From Betaproteobacteria bacterium (GTDB lineage: Bacteria; Pseudomonadota; Gammaproteobacteria; Burkholderiales; SG8-41), in contig JANXSE010000377.1 of the NCBI GenBank assembly GCA_025356695.1, forward strand, positions 1-34,438: DNA of 34,438 nt, in the 5' to 3' direction. Shown here piece by piece: positions 7,490 to 15,672 of this stretch. The notes beneath the pieces are model-generated. The model searched no databases. It saw only the letters and a program-made list of their open reading frames with translations, and was not told the DNA's origin. The position numbers and the translations under genes are program-made. Positions within the stretch are counted from its first letter, which is position 1. Each line of letters opens with the position of its first letter.

Positions 7490-7598
7490 GCTGGAGTTCT
7501 CCTGTGCGCACTTGATTGATCGGGGCCGGCGGCGAAAAAATTCGCGTATCGGGCCATGGCATTCTCAATGCAGCGGCACGCGGATTGAATTGTCCGCG

Positions 7599-7610
7599 CG
7601 GGCTAGCCCG
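7599..7610. promoter_or_regulatory. 12-bp palindrome upstream of the response regulator gene
   Basis: CGGGCTAGCCCG at 7599-7610 is a perfect 12-bp palindrome in the divergent space between the cupin and response regulator genes, 56 bases before the latter's ATG. A TAGACT hexamer at 7642-7647 could be a -10 element. It may be an operator for the LuxR-type regulator itself; no second copy was noticed. Confidence 0.3.
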
Positions 7611-7665
7611 AAAGGGCCGGTGTGCGGGCCGCCGCTTCAGGTAGACTGATGGCAGCGAGGGGCCC

Positions 7666-8355
7666 ATGAAGATTCTTGTCGTCGACGATCATCCGCTGGT
7701 GCGCGAAGCCATGACGCAGCTCGTCATGCGTCTGGGCGGGCCGCTCGAGGTGTTCGATGCGCAGGACTGTCTGGCGGGCCTCGCATTGGCGCGCCTGCAC
7801 CCCGATCTCGATCTGGTCCTGCTCGATCTGAACCTGCCGGGTTTGTGCGGCATTCCGGGGCTGCAGCGTTTTCGCGCCGAGCATCCGACCACGCCGGTGG
7901 TGGTGGTTTCGATGTTTCGCGATCGCGATACGGTTGCCGCAGTGATGAAACACGGCGCGGTCGGTTTTATTCCGAAGTCGTCCGGCTGTGAAACCATCGT
8001 CAATGCATTGCGCCTGGTGCTGGCGGGTTCCGTTTATGTGCCGCCGGAGGTCGCATTCACGCAGGACCATCCCGACCCTGCGCTGCCGGCCGGGTTGCGC
8101 GCGAACATCAACTCTTCGGCGGCAGTCGGTTTGACGCCGCGTCAGGGGCAGGTGCTGGCACTGGTCATGCACGGCCGCGCCAACAAGGAAATCTGCCGCG
8201 AACTCGGGCTCGCCGAGCGCACCGTCAAGGCGCACCTGACGGCGGTGCTCAATGCGTTGAAAGTGACCAGTCGCACGCAGGCGGTGATCGCCGCCAACCG
8301 TTTGGGGCTTGATGCCGAAGGCCTGCTGGCGGCGGCGGACAACGCCGAATCCTGA
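7666..8355 (+). CDS. LuxR/NarL-type response regulator
   Basis: 229 residues, ATG preceded by GCGAGGGG. Residues 1-120 form the receiver: MKILVVDDHP supplies the acidic pair, VLLDLNLPG holds the phosphoacceptor Asp54, and GFIPKSSG holds the conserved Lys104. Residues about 154-215 form a LuxR-type helix-turn-helix: LTPRQGQVLALVMHGRANKE then LAERTVKAHLTAVLNALKV. The linker between them contains a 30-residue stretch with no recognised domain. The gene is convergent with a hybrid histidine kinase, 21 bp between the stops, and is its likely cognate partner. Targets could include its own promoter, the divergent cupin gene or the transport genes beyond the kinase. Confidence 0.93.
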   Translation: MKILVVDDHPLVREAMTQLVMRLGGPLEVFDAQDCLAGLALARLHPDLDLVLLDLNLPGLCGIPGLQRFRAEHPTTPVVVVSMFRDRDTVAAVMKHGAVGFIPKSSGCETIVNALRLVLAGSVYVPPEVAFTQDHPDPALPAGLRANINSSAAVGLTPRQGQVLALVMHGRANKEICRELGLAERTVKAHLTAVLNALKVTSRTQAVIAANRLGLDAEGLLAAADNAES

Positions 8356-8376
8356 CACTGCAGCAGAACGCTGCCG

Positions 8377-10632
8377 CTACGCAGCGCCGGTGACGTGGAT
8401 CAGCAGGGCGCGCAGGCGCGCCGCGTTGAGCGGCTTGTGCAGGAAGTGCAGGCCGGCTGCTGTCGCGCTGTCACGCAGTTCCGCCGAGGCGTCGGCACTG
8501 ATAATGACGGCGGGAATATCGCACTTCAAACGTGCGCGGATTTGCCGCACCACGTCGATGCCGTTTTCTCCTGCGCCGAGCCGGTAGTCGCAGATGAGCA
8601 GGCGCGGCGGCGGGCCATCCAGCAGAAATGTTTCCGCAGCGCCGCCGCCAGCTGCCGAGCGTACATCACATCCCCATTCGGTGAGCACGCCCGCAGTTGC
8701 TTCGCGCACGACGCTGTCGTCGTCGATCAACAGCACCGGCAGCGCGTCAAAGCGCGTCGCGATCAACTGCGGTGATGGCGGCAGCGCCGGAACAGTCGCG
8801 CCAGCGGCGAGCGGTACCTCGATTGCAAACACGCTGCCTTTTCCGGCAAGCGAGCGGACATGCACCGTCAGCCCGAGCAGCCTGCTCAGGCGATCGACGA
8901 TGGCAAGACCGAGACCGAGGCCTTTTGCGGCGTGGTCGGACGCGCCCGCGCCCTGATAAAACTCTTCGTACATGTGGCGCTGCTGCTCGGCTGTCATGCC
9001 GATGCCGGTGTCGAACACTTCGATACGCGCGTTGCTGCCGCGCACCCGCGCCGCCAGAATCGCGCCGCCGTGCGTGGTGTAGCGGATTGCATTGGCGCAC
9101 AGATTCAGCAGAATGCGTTCCAGCAGCAGCGGGTCGGTGCGCACCTGCAGCGGCGCCGGGCGTATGCGCAGGCGTAGGCCCTTGTCGCGGGCGGCGATCG
9201 AAAATGCCTGCTCCATGCGGTCGAACAGCGGCTGCAGCGCAAACACCGCCGGCTGCGGTTTGATCGCGCCGGCATCGAGCTTTGAGATATCGAGCAGCGC
9301 CTCGATCAGATCGGCGATGGCCGCACTGGATGCGGCGACCTTGTCGATGAGCTGGCGGCGGACGTTTTCATCCTGCGCTTCCTGCAGGTGGGCGACGAAC
9401 AGGCCGAGTGCGTGCACCGGCTGGCGCAGATCATGGCTGGCGGCGGCGAGGAACTGGATTTTGGAGCGGTTGGCTTCCTCCAGTTCGCGTGTGCGTTGTG
9501 CGACCTTGCTTTCCAGCCCCGTGTAGGATTCGCGCAGTTGCTGCGCCATCCGGTTGAACTGTGCGGCCAGCGTTTCGAGCTCGTCGCCGCTGTGAATTTC
9601 GACGCGTTCATCGAGATAGCCTTCGCCGATCCGCGTGGCGCCGGTGCCGAGCGCGCGGATAGGTTCGGTCATGCGCTTCGCCAAAGCAAGGCTGGCCGCA
9701 ACCGCGATGGCGAGGCCCGCCAGCAGCAGGAGCAGCGTGCGGACGAGCGAAGCGAGCATCGGCGCAAACGCCGTCGTCAGCGGTTGTTCGACGATGACGT
9801 GCCAGCCCGGCGGATCGACCGGCGCCTGCGCGGAAATCAGCCACCTGCCGTCGGCCGCTTTTGAAACGATGGTTGCTGCCGCTGCCTTGCTGTCTTTCGT
9901 TCCCGACAGGGCCGATTGCACCGGTGGCTGGGCGGCCAGATTGGTCATGCGCAGCGCCATGCCGGCATCCGGATGCGCGATGAGGCGGCCGGCGGCATCG
10001 ACCACATAGGCTTTGCCGTGTTCGCCGAGCGTGATGCCGGTGACCACGTCGGAAACAAATTTCAGGTTGATGTCGGCGACAATGATGCCGCTGCCGCTGC
10101 GGTCACCGGCGACCAGCATGTCGAAATGTGGTTCCGATTCGCGGCGGAAGCTGATCGTGCCATAGTGGATCCCGTGCTGACGGGCAGCGATGACGTCCGC
10201 GTCGCCGGCGCGATCGATGGTGCTGTTGACGCTATCGCGTGCGAGGCGTGAAACGCGCACGCGTTCGCGCCCCGCCGCGTCTATCCAGGCCGCCTCGCTG
10301 ACCGGGCGTGCCAGGCGCAGCAATTTGAGCAGCGCGACATGATGCGCTTCGAGGTCGGCGCGCTGCGTGTCTGCGCCTTCAATGATTGCGGTGGCACGGA
10401 TTTGCTGCCCTGTCATCTCGATGAACTGCCCGATACGCAGCGCGGCGTTACGCGCTTTTTCGCGTTGCAGTTCGTCGATCAGGGTGCGCGCATCGTGATA
10501 GGCGAAGTAGGCACCGATAGCGCCGCTCGCAATCAGCGCAATGCTTAACAATGAGGCGAGATAGAGGGTATAGCGGCGGAACAGACTGCGTCGGCCGCTC
10601 TGCGTGCGGGCCGGCGCCACACCTTCATTCAC
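8377..10632 (-). CDS. Hybrid sensor histidine kinase with extracytoplasmic Cache-like domain
   Basis: 751 residues with a GTG start at 10632 whose GTGA overlaps the TGA of the upstream gene. TM1 is at about 22-45. An extracytoplasmic domain of roughly 250 residues (about 46-292) with the pattern GKAYVVDAAGRLIAHPD is Cache-like. TM2 is at about 293-317, HAMP about 318-370, and a coiled linker leads to the DHp helix with SHDLRQPVHALG and phosphoacceptor His400. The ATPase domain shows N510-LCANA, DTGIGM (541-546) and GLGLGLA (571-577). A C-terminal receiver (about 632-745) has Asp682 in LICDYRLG and Lys733. It is translationally coupled to a periplasmic binding protein and convergent with a LuxR-type regulator. 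The likely path is His400 to Asp682 and/or to Asp54 of that regulator. Confidence 0.94.
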   Translation of the reverse strand: MNEGVAPARTQSGRRSLFRRYTLYLASLLSIALIASGAIGAYFAYHDARTLIDELQREKARNAALRIGQFIEMTGQQIRATAIIEGADTQRADLEAHHVALLKLLRLARPVSEAAWIDAAGRERVRVSRLARDSVNSTIDRAGDADVIAARQHGIHYGTISFRRESEPHFDMLVAGDRSGSGIIVADINLKFVSDVVTGITLGEHGKAYVVDAAGRLIAHPDAGMALRMTNLAAQPPVQSALSGTKDSKAAAATIVSKAADGRWLISAQAPVDPPGWHVIVEQPLTTAFAPMLASLVRTLLLLLAGLAIAVAASLALAKRMTEPIRALGTGATRIGEGYLDERVEIHSGDELETLAAQFNRMAQQLRESYTGLESKVAQRTRELEEANRSKIQFLAAASHDLRQPVHALGLFVAHLQEAQDENVRRQLIDKVAASSAAIADLIEALLDISKLDAGAIKPQPAVFALQPLFDRMEQAFSIAARDKGLRLRIRPAPLQVRTDPLLLERILLNLCANAIRYTTHGGAILAARVRGSNARIEVFDTGIGMTAEQQRHMYEEFYQGAGASDHAAKGLGLGLAIVDRLSRLLGLTVHVRSLAGKGSVFAIEVPLAAGATVPALPPSPQLIATRFDALPVLLIDDDSVVREATAGVLTEWGCDVRSAAGGGAAETFLLDGPPPRLLICDYRLGAGENGIDVVRQIRARLKCDIPAVIISADASAELRDSATAAGLHFLHKPLNAARLRALLIHVTGAA

Positions 10633-11606
10633 TCGATCACCCGGTCTGCTCTCAACATGACCGCCGGCGGCACGTTGATGCCGAGCGCTTTCGCTGTTTT
10701 CAGATTGATCACCATCTCGATATTCAGCGGCAGTTCCACCGGCAGGTCGGCCGGTTTCGCACCCTTGAGGATGCGGTCCACGTAGGTGGCAAGCCGGCGG
10801 AACGATTCGTTGAGGTTGCAGCCGTACGACATCAGATTGCCGTTTTCAGCAAACAGCGCCCAGCCTGAAATCGCCGGCATGCGATGTTTGACCGACCACG
10901 CGGCGATGCGCGCGCTGTTGCCGATGATGCCCTGTACCGGAAACATGACGACGGCTTCGCTGCGCGATTTTTCGATGGCCGCCAGCGCGCTGTCGAGCTG
11001 GGCAGCGCCGCGCCAGTCGAAATATTCGATATCCAGACCATTCGCCGCCGCGGCGGCCGATGAGGCGTTGCGTTCGGCCTGGTCACCCGGATGTTGCGAA
11101 TTGGCGAGGATGGCGATGCGTTTCAGGCCCGGCATTACCGCTTTCAAAAGCTCGATGCGCTTGCTGACCAGTTCCAGCGCCATGAATGACATGCCGGTGA
11201 GATTGCCTCCGGGCCGCGCAAAACTTTTTGCGAATCCGGCCTGCACCGGATCGCCGCTGAAACCGAACACCACAGGGATCGATTGCGTGTGACGTACTAC
11301 CACCGCGGGAGTCGGGCCCTGCGTGACAATGACATGCGGCCTGGCGGCGACGAGTTCGGCAACCTGGGTGTCGATGCGTGCCGGCGAGTCATCGCCCCAG
11401 CGCGCGTCGATGACGAGATTGCGGCCTTCAACGTAACCGAGATCGCGCAAGCCCAGGCGCAGCGCATCGAGGAACTGTGAGCCGACTGCTTCGGCGCTGG
11501 GCGAAATCCAGCCGACGCGAAAGGCGTTTTGTTGCGCATGGGCGGGGATGCCGACGCCGATCATGGCGCTGCCCGCGGCAACGAGAAAATGACGGCGGCC
11601 GGTCAT
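10629..11606 (-). CDS. ABC_sub_bind family periplasmic binding protein, probable co-sensor
   Basis: 325 residues from the ATG at 11606; a GTG at 11621 would add five residues and neither start has a strong site. The N-terminus MTGRRHFLVAAGSAM is Tat-like or a simple signal peptide, ending near AHAQQ. The mature part carries PF04392-type marks: FRVGWISP, LRDLGYVEGRNLVIDARWGD, VAARPHVIVTQGPTPAVV, IPVVFGFSGDPVQAGFAKSFARPGGNLTG split over about 100 residues, and KPADLPVELP near the end. These proteins bind small ligands, often for an ABC importer. Here no permease or ATPase gene is adjacent, and the next gene is a histidine kinase overlapping by 4 bp. A role in presenting a ligand to the kinase is therefore more likely than transport. 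That role is inference. Confidence 0.88.
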   Translation of the reverse strand: MTGRRHFLVAAGSAMIGVGIPAHAQQNAFRVGWISPSAEAVGSQFLDALRLGLRDLGYVEGRNLVIDARWGDDSPARIDTQVAELVAARPHVIVTQGPTPAVVVRHTQSIPVVFGFSGDPVQAGFAKSFARPGGNLTGMSFMALELVSKRIELLKAVMPGLKRIAILANSQHPGDQAERNASSAAAAANGLDIEYFDWRGAAQLDSALAAIEKSRSEAVVMFPVQGIIGNSARIAAWSVKHRMPAISGWALFAENGNLMSYGCNLNESFRRLATYVDRILKGAKPADLPVELPLNIEMVINLKTAKALGINVPPAVMLRADRVIE

Positions 11607-11758
11607 CGCGGGATTGCGCACTCAGTATCGACCGGGACGGCGCGTATTTTTCCGGGCATGCACGTGATTCCCCTGGGTATATTCATCCGCTTGAGCCCGC
11701 CTTGGCAAACAGCCTGCGCAATTCTAACTGGGAATGCCGCGGCGGCGCCTGCCGATGG

Positions 11759-11771
11759 CCCGGTCACCGGG
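11759..11771. promoter_or_regulatory. 13-bp palindrome upstream of the first Bug gene
   Basis: CCCGGT-C-ACCGGG at 11759-11771 is a perfect dyad in the space between the divergent binding-protein genes at 11606 and 11841. A near direct repeat ATGGCAA-A-ATGGCAA follows at 11798-11812. Either could be an operator, for example for the nearby LuxR-type regulator. No binding evidence exists. Confidence 0.28.
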
Positions 11772-11840
11772 TACACATCGCCATTTCATTTGGAGCCATG
11801 GCAAAATGGCAATATCCCCGCGTCATTGAGGAGTCGCGCC

Positions 11841-12806
11841 ATGCCCTGGTTCATCTCCCTGTTGTTCTCTGTTATCGCCTGCGTTGCTGCGCCGCAAATT
11901 TACGCGCAGCAATATCCGGCCAAGCCGATTCGCATCATCGTGCCGTTCCCGCCCGGCGATACGCTGGACACCACCTCGCGACTGATTGCGCCGAAGATAC
12001 TCGAGCGCCTCGGGCAGGGTATCGTTGTCGACAACCGCGTCGGCGGCGCCGGCCAGCTCGGCCTCGAGATGGCGGCGCATGCCACACCCGACGGTTACAC
12101 CATCGTCGGCGGGCAGGGCGGCAATCTCGTCGTGCAGCCACACACCTACAAAAAGCTGCCCTACGATACGTTCAAGGACTTCGTGCCGATCGCCAACGTC
12201 ACACGCAACTACCTCGGCCTGGTCGTCAACGCCGGCGGCCAGCACAAAACGCTGAAAGACTTCGTCGCCTACGGCAAGGCCAATCCGGGCAAGCTGGCGT
12301 TCGCCTCCAACGGCGAAGGCGGTTTCCCGCACATGGCGATTGAAATGATGCGGCTCGCCGGCGGCTTCAGCTATCTGCACGTGCCGTACAAAGGCAGCGC
12401 GCAGATCGTCACCGAAATTCTCGGCAACCGTATCGATGCCACCATCCTCGGCATCGGTTCGATCACGCCGTTTATCCAGGGTGGCCGTCTGCGCCTGCTC
12501 GCCGTCACCAGTCCGACGCGCGCAGCGTTGTTTCCCGACGTGCCGGCGATGGCGGAAATGCTGCCCGGCTACGATTCGCGCGGCTGGTTCGGTTATCTCG
12601 CACCGGCCGGCACACCGCCGAAAATCGTTGCGCTGCTCAATGCCGAGATCAATCGCGCGATGAATGCGCCCGACGTGCGCGAAAAAATTGAAGCGACAGG
12701 TCTCACGGTGCTCAACGAATCGCCGGAGGCCTTCGCCAAAACCCTGCGCGAAGACTACGACATCTACGGCAGGCTGATCAAAACGATCGGGCTGCAGCCG
12801 CAATAA
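11841..12806 (+). CDS. Bug/TctC-family solute receptor 1
   Basis: 321 residues from ATG 11841, which follows GAGGAG at 11828-11833. A signal peptide spans about residues 1-22, ending at QIYA. The mature start QQYPAKPIRIIVPFPPGDTL is the standard Bug opening, followed by LGQGIVVDNRVGGAGQLG and the family marker HATPDGYT. The ligand-loop motif, usually PGG-x-x-D, reads PGDTLD here, so one glycine is replaced by Asp, which could change ligand choice. Bug proteins bind carboxylates or related acids in the periplasm. The gene lies 34 bp before a CocE/NonD hydrolase gene, and the two probably form an operon, suggesting the ligand is a substrate or product of that hydrolase. Confidence 0.93.
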   Translation: MPWFISLLFSVIACVAAPQIYAQQYPAKPIRIIVPFPPGDTLDTTSRLIAPKILERLGQGIVVDNRVGGAGQLGLEMAAHATPDGYTIVGGQGGNLVVQPHTYKKLPYDTFKDFVPIANVTRNYLGLVVNAGGQHKTLKDFVAYGKANPGKLAFASNGEGGFPHMAIEMMRLAGGFSYLHVPYKGSAQIVTEILGNRIDATILGIGSITPFIQGGRLRLLAVTSPTRAALFPDVPAMAEMLPGYDSRGWFGYLAPAGTPPKIVALLNAEINRAMNAPDVREKIEATGLTVLNESPEAFAKTLREDYDIYGRLIKTIGLQPQ

Positions 12807-12840
12807 CCACACAATATCCACTGCGAGGAGTTTTGCAAAC

Positions 12841-14604
12841 ATGAGCACGGTAGCCGACCCGTACGAGCGTACCGAAATCCGCGATGGCATGCGCATCACC
12901 TGGCATCAGCGCATCGTCATGAGCGATGGCATTGTGTTGCGCGCCGACGTTTACCGTCCGGTTGCGGATGTGCGCTGCCCGGTGATCATGACCTACGGCA
13001 TTTACGCCAAGGGCCTCTCATATCAGGAAGGTTATCCGCTGCAGTGGAACAAGATGGTCGAGGACTATCCAGAGATCCTCGAAGGTTCGACCAACAAGTA
13101 TCAGAACTGGGAAACCACCGATCCCGAGCGCTGGGTGCCGCACGGTTACGCCATTGTGCGCGTCGACTCGCGCGGCGCCGGCTGGTCGCCGGGCATCATG
13201 GATCCCGGTTGCGCCAAAGAGATCGATGATCTTTACGAATGCATCGAATGGGCCGGCACGCAGGCCTGGAGCAACGGCAAAGTCGGCATGCTCGGTATTT
13301 CGTATTTCGCCAGCAACCAGTGGCGGGTCGCCGGCATGCACCCCAAACATCTTGCCGCCATCATTCCGTGGGAAGGGCAGAACGACCGCTATCGCGATTC
13401 GGGTTATCACGGCGGCATCCTCTGCCAGTTTCAGGAACGCTGGGCCAAACACCAGGTCGTCAACGTGCAGTATGGCCGCGGCGACAAGGCGAAGAAGAAT
13501 CCCAACACCGGCGAATCGGTCGCCGGCCCGGTCACGCTGTCGGATGAAGAACTGGCGAAGAACCGCATCAATCCCTATGAAGATTTGAAAAAGCATCCGT
13601 TCGACGACGCCTGGCACCGCGCTCGCTCGGCGGATCTGTCATTGGTGAAAACACCGTTGCTGACCTGTGCGAACTGGGGCGGGCAGGGCATACACCCGCG
13701 CGGCAATTTCAACGGCTATACCGAAACGCCGGCCGATACGCCGAAGTGGCTGGAAGTGCACGGCGATTCGCACTGGTCGGTGTTCTCGAACAACTACGGC
13801 CTTGCCTTGCAGAAGCGTTTTTTCGACTATCACCTCAAGGGCGAAAAAAACGGCTGGGACCAACAACCGCGCGTGCAGCTGAACGTGCGGCATCCCGGCG
13901 AGAAATTCGTGCTGCGGCATGAAAACGAATGGCCGCTGGCGCGCACGCAGTGGACGAAATTTTTTCTCGATATTGGTAGTTCGAAATTGAGTGCGACCCC
14001 GGTGGCGCAGGCCGGCACTGTCGAATACGAGGCCATGGGCAACGGCGTCACCTTCACCACCGCACCGCTCGCCACCGATACCGAGATCACCGGGCCGATG
14101 GCGGCAAAGCTGTTCGTCTCATCGACGACAACCGACGCCGACCTGTTTGTGATCGTGCGCGTCTACGACCCGCAGGGCCGCGAACTCACCTTCATGGGTT
14201 CGACCGATCCAAACACGCCGATCGCCAACGGCTGGCTGCGCGTCTCACACCGCCGGCTTGATCCGGCGAAGAGCAAACCCTACCGTCCTTACCATCCGCA
14301 CGACCGCGCTGAACCCATGAAGCCGGGCGAAGTGTACGAATGCGATGTCGAGATCGTCACCAGCTGCATCGTCGTGCCGGCGGGCTGGCGCGTTGCGCTC
14401 ACCATCCGTGGCAAGGACTACGAATACGAAGGTGAACTCTCCGAATTCGGCAAAAAATTCCACTACGGCACGCGCGGCACCGGCGGCATGACGCACAACG
14501 ATGCCGACAATCGGCCGGTGGCTGTGTTCGGCGGCAAAGTCACGCTGCACGCCGGCGGTGGGCGCGATGCGTGGCTGTTGTTGCCGGTTATTCCACCGAA
14601 GTAA
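12841..14604 (+). CDS. CocE/NonD family alpha/beta hydrolase
   Basis: 587 residues, ATG 12841 after GAGGAG at about 12824-12829. Residues about 20-330 are the X-Pro dipeptidyl-peptidase/CocE catalytic domain: VLRADVYRPV, a GYAIVRVDSRGAGWSPG loop that can form the oxyanion hole, and the nucleophile Ser154 in MLGISYFASNQW. The C-terminal part (about 350-580) is the jelly-roll domain of this family, with TEITGPMAAKLFVSSTTTDA and WLRVSHR. His307 and His311 in HGDSHW are candidates for the catalytic His. The usual acid position, a GW-x-D motif, reads ANWGGQG at 277-283, with no Asp. Enzymes of this group hydrolyse esters or amides. No signal peptide is seen, so the enzyme is cytoplasmic. It follows a Bug receptor gene. 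Confidence 0.92.
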   Translation: MSTVADPYERTEIRDGMRITWHQRIVMSDGIVLRADVYRPVADVRCPVIMTYGIYAKGLSYQEGYPLQWNKMVEDYPEILEGSTNKYQNWETTDPERWVPHGYAIVRVDSRGAGWSPGIMDPGCAKEIDDLYECIEWAGTQAWSNGKVGMLGISYFASNQWRVAGMHPKHLAAIIPWEGQNDRYRDSGYHGGILCQFQERWAKHQVVNVQYGRGDKAKKNPNTGESVAGPVTLSDEELAKNRINPYEDLKKHPFDDAWHRARSADLSLVKTPLLTCANWGGQGIHPRGNFNGYTETPADTPKWLEVHGDSHWSVFSNNYGLALQKRFFDYHLKGEKNGWDQQPRVQLNVRHPGEKFVLRHENEWPLARTQWTKFFLDIGSSKLSATPVAQAGTVEYEAMGNGVTFTTAPLATDTEITGPMAAKLFVSSTTTDADLFVIVRVYDPQGRELTFMGSTDPNTPIANGWLRVSHRRLDPAKSKPYRPYHPHDRAEPMKPGEVYECDVEIVTSCIVVPAGWRVALTIRGKDYEYEGELSEFGKKFHYGTRGTGGMTHNDADNRPVAVFGGKVTLHAGGGRDAWLLLPVIPPK

Positions 14605-14628
14605 GTGCTGAATTAAGACCTGGCGGCA

Positions 14629-15600
14629 TTATTCGGCACGGATATTGGCGTCCTTGATGACCTTCGAAAGCCGCGCAACGTCGGCTTTGATGTCGGCGGC
14701 GAATCCTTGTGGCGAACTGCCGACCGTTTCAACGCCGGCGCCGAACAGCCTGTCTTTGATGTCCGGTGTTTGCAAAAAACGCGCGGCGTCGCGATTGAGC
14801 CGTTCAATGATCGCTGCGGATGTTTTCGCCGGCGCATAGAGTCCATACATGGTGATGGCTTCGTAACCCGGCACGCCGGAAGCGGTAATCGTCGGCAGGC
14901 CGGGTGCAAGTGCCGACGGTTGTGCCGAGGTCACGGCGAGCGCACGCAGGCGCCCCGACTTCACATGCGGCGCGATCGAGCCGCTGGTGGCGAACATCAG
15001 TTGCACCTGGCCGCCGATCAGATCGTTGACGGCGAAGCCGCTGCCCTTGTAGCCGATACGCGAAATGTTCACGCCGGCCAGCGCCTTGAAGAGTTCGGCG
15101 GCCAGATGGTTGGTCGAGCCGACGGTGCCCGAGGCGTAGTTGAGCGTGCCGGGATTGGTTTTGGCATAAGCGACGAGTTCACGCACGTTGGCCACCGGCA
15201 CTGAAGGATGCGCGACCAGGATGTTGGGCGAGCGTGTGGCCAGCGTCACCGGGATGAAGTCGCGCAGCACGTCGTAGAACATTGGCTGCAGCAACGGCAG
15301 CGTCCACAATGAATTGTTGTACGACAGCAGCGTGTAGCCGTCGGGTGCGGCTTTCATCATGATCTGCGCCGCGGTGACGGTGCCGGCGCGGTTGTCGACG
15401 ATGACCTGCTGGCCGAGGCTTTGCGTGAGCCCTTGCGCGACGACGCGCGCCGTGAAGTCGCTGCCGCCGCCGGGCTCGGAGGTGACGATGCGCAGCGGGC
15501 GCTGCGGCCACGTGTCGGCGGCAACAACAACGCCGGCTGCGACGGCAAAGGCCGTTGCGGCGAGCGCGGCGCGAATTCGTGTCCGGATTGCTTTTCTCAT
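14629..15600 (-). CDS. Bug/TctC-family solute receptor 2
   Basis: 323 residues from ATG at 15600; the open frame runs further upstream but lacks a credible start. The signal peptide has an arginine-rich n-region (MRKAIRTRIRAALA) and ends near VVVAAD. The mature protein opens WPQRPLRIVTSEPGGGSDFT, followed by LGQQVIVDNRAG and KAAPDGYTLL, with an intact PGGGSD loop. It stands divergent from receptor 3 with only about 70 bp between the starts, so the two may share one control region. It is convergent with the CocE gene (24 bp). It has no adjacent membrane component. The ligand is probably a carboxylic acid but cannot be read from sequence. Confidence 0.93.
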   Translation of the reverse strand: MRKAIRTRIRAALAATAFAVAAGVVVAADTWPQRPLRIVTSEPGGGSDFTARVVAQGLTQSLGQQVIVDNRAGTVTAAQIMMKAAPDGYTLLSYNNSLWTLPLLQPMFYDVLRDFIPVTLATRSPNILVAHPSVPVANVRELVAYAKTNPGTLNYASGTVGSTNHLAAELFKALAGVNISRIGYKGSGFAVNDLIGGQVQLMFATSGSIAPHVKSGRLRALAVTSAQPSALAPGLPTITASGVPGYEAITMYGLYAPAKTSAAIIERLNRDAARFLQTPDIKDRLFGAGVETVGSSPQGFAADIKADVARLSKVIKDANIRAE

Positions 15601-15672
15601 GCGATTATCTTCGTGGTGCGCGGCCCCGCCAAAAAGCTTTACTATCCGGTTCGTCGCGGATTCTGCGCGCAT

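Noticed and set aside
7507..7530. TTGATTGATC near the cupin start as an FNR box.
   Set aside because: The half-sites are not inverted with a four-base spacer, so it does not match the consensus.
11647..11683. TATATT at 11678-11683 as a promoter for Bug receptor 1.
   Set aside because: No acceptable -35 at 16-18 bases and it is about 150 bases from the start codon; too weak to list.
11529..11840. Extension of Bug receptor 1 upstream to 11529.
   Set aside because: It overlaps the start of the ABC_sub_bind gene; ATG 11841 has a strong GAGGAG site and a normal signal peptide.
15421..15672. Extension of Bug receptor 3 upstream to 15421.
   Set aside because: The extension overlaps the divergent receptor 2 gene and would put the signal peptide inside the protein.
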